From the NCBI GenBank assembly GCA_019751575.1, contig JAIENF010000265.1, forward strand, positions 1 through 6,909: a stretch of 6,909 nucleotides of DNA. The letters run 5' to 3'. This stretch comes from Burkholderiales bacterium. GTDB taxonomy: Bacteria > Pseudomonadota > Gammaproteobacteria > Burkholderiales > CAIKXV01. How positions within the stretch are numbered: position 1 is the stretch's first letter; each line of letters begins with the position of its first letter. The notes beneath the pieces were generated by a model, which worked only from the letters and a program-made list of their open reading frames with translations, was not told where the DNA came from and did not search any database. Positions 6,416 to 6,909 of the stretch are shown piece by piece. The position numbers and the translations under genes are program-made.

Positions 6416-6909
6416 TCAGTCGTCCGGGCGGGCGAGGCTCGCCGCCGTCCGTTTCGATTGCGCAAGGCGCAGGTACTTCGGGTGCAGCGCATCGACCTGC
6501 GGCGCGAGCGCGAACTCTTCACCGTCATTGTCGATCACGTCATCCGCCATCGCGAGCCGCTGCTCGCGCGTGGGCTGGACCGCGATGATGGCAATCACCT
6601 GCTCACGGGTCAGCCCGCTGCGCTGCATCACCCGGTCGATCTGTCGATCGCGCGAGCAGTCTACCACCAATACCCGGTCCATCCGCTCGCGGTATCCGCC
6701 CTCGCCCGTGAGCAACGGTACCGCCAGCAGCGCGTAAGGACCTTCCACGCGGTCCAGTTCCGCCTCCGCCGCGGCGCGGATCATCGGGTGCAGGATCGCC
6801 TCCAGCCGGGCTCTCTGCGCCGGGTTGCCGAACGCCTGGCCGCGCATCCAGGCGCGGTCGAGTGCGCCGTCCGGCCGCGCGGCCAGGGGGCCGAAGGCGT
6901 CGACGATCG
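6416..6909 (-). CDS. coaE: Dephospho-CoA kinase, C-terminal part (5' end outside window)
   Basis: CoaE phosphorylates the 3'-hydroxyl of the ribose of dephospho-CoA with ATP, the last step of coenzyme A synthesis in the cytoplasm. The minus-strand frame stays open to the right edge. It reads IVDAFGPLAARPDGALDR before the ATG at 6847, matching the CoaE region upstream of 'LE.ILHP.I', so that ATG is internal. The visible ~164 residues include ARLEAILHPMIR, AVPLLTGEGGY, RVLVVDCSRDRQIDRVMQRS, and AIIAVQPTREQRLAMADDVI followed by DN. The last corresponds to the family's 'Q.....R...ADdvI.N' helix and strand. The N-terminal P-loop and the first ~40-50 residues lie beyond base 6909. The next gene on the strand is zapD, giving the conserved coaE-zapD order; pilD would be expected upstream, outside the window. 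The C-terminus ends normally at the TGA at 6416-6418. Confidence 0.94.
   Translation of the reverse strand, partial: IVDAFGPLAARPDGALDRAWMRGQAFGNPAQRARLEAILHPMIRAAAEAELDRVEGPYALLAVPLLTGEGGYRERMDRVLVVDCSRDRQIDRVMQRSGLTREQVIAIIAVQPTREQRLAMADDVIDNDGEEFALAPQVDALHPKYLRLAQSKRTAASLARPDD

Noticed and set aside
6416..6847. coaE starting at ATG 6847
   Set aside because: The same frame stays open to base 6909 and encodes further CoaE-like residues (DAFGPLA, DGALDR), so this ATG is internal.

Overview
The window comes from a high-GC proteobacterium. The ZapD and CoaE proteins, the coaE-zapD gene order and the ZapD wording (TLLRLEDL, RQRSNIPGG) point to a betaproteobacterium or a high-GC gammaproteobacterium. 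This assignment rests on recognised protein families, not on a database search. Coding density is very high: almost every base lies in one of seven genes, and no intergenic gap exceeds about 60 bp.

Layout. On the plus strand, bases 2 to 5538 hold five closely packed genes that look like one transcription unit. They are a GGDEF-EAL cyclic-di-GMP protein (5' end outside the window), an orphan PhnD-type periplasmic binding protein, a small membrane-anchored monoheme cytochrome c, a membrane-anchored diheme cytochrome c resembling thiosulfate dehydrogenase TsdA, and a SulP-family anion transporter with an abbreviated STAS domain. Spacings are 24 bp, 15 bp, 3 bp and a 4-bp ATGA overlap. On the minus strand, bases 6909 down to 5555 hold the housekeeping pair coaE (5' part outside the window) and zapD. 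SulP and zapD converge with only 16 bp between their stop codons, and a small hairpin spans that gap.

How the genes may work together. Both cytochromes carry a CxxCH heme motif followed 32 or 47 residues later by a Cys-(x)3-Ser-x-Asn-Gly motif. This is the arrangement that gives the Cys/His-ligated active-site heme of TsdA-type thiosulfate dehydrogenases. Adding a SulP permease and a PhnD-like solute-binding protein without any ABC permease or ATPase, the most economical reading is a module that senses, oxidises or otherwise handles a sulfur oxyanion, with a cyclic-di-GMP signalling output. The substrate is inferred, not shown. The least ordinary points are the single-heme 'half TsdA' encoded next to a full diheme version, and the SulP protein whose STAS domain stops early and continues into an Arg-Arg/Asp-rich tail.
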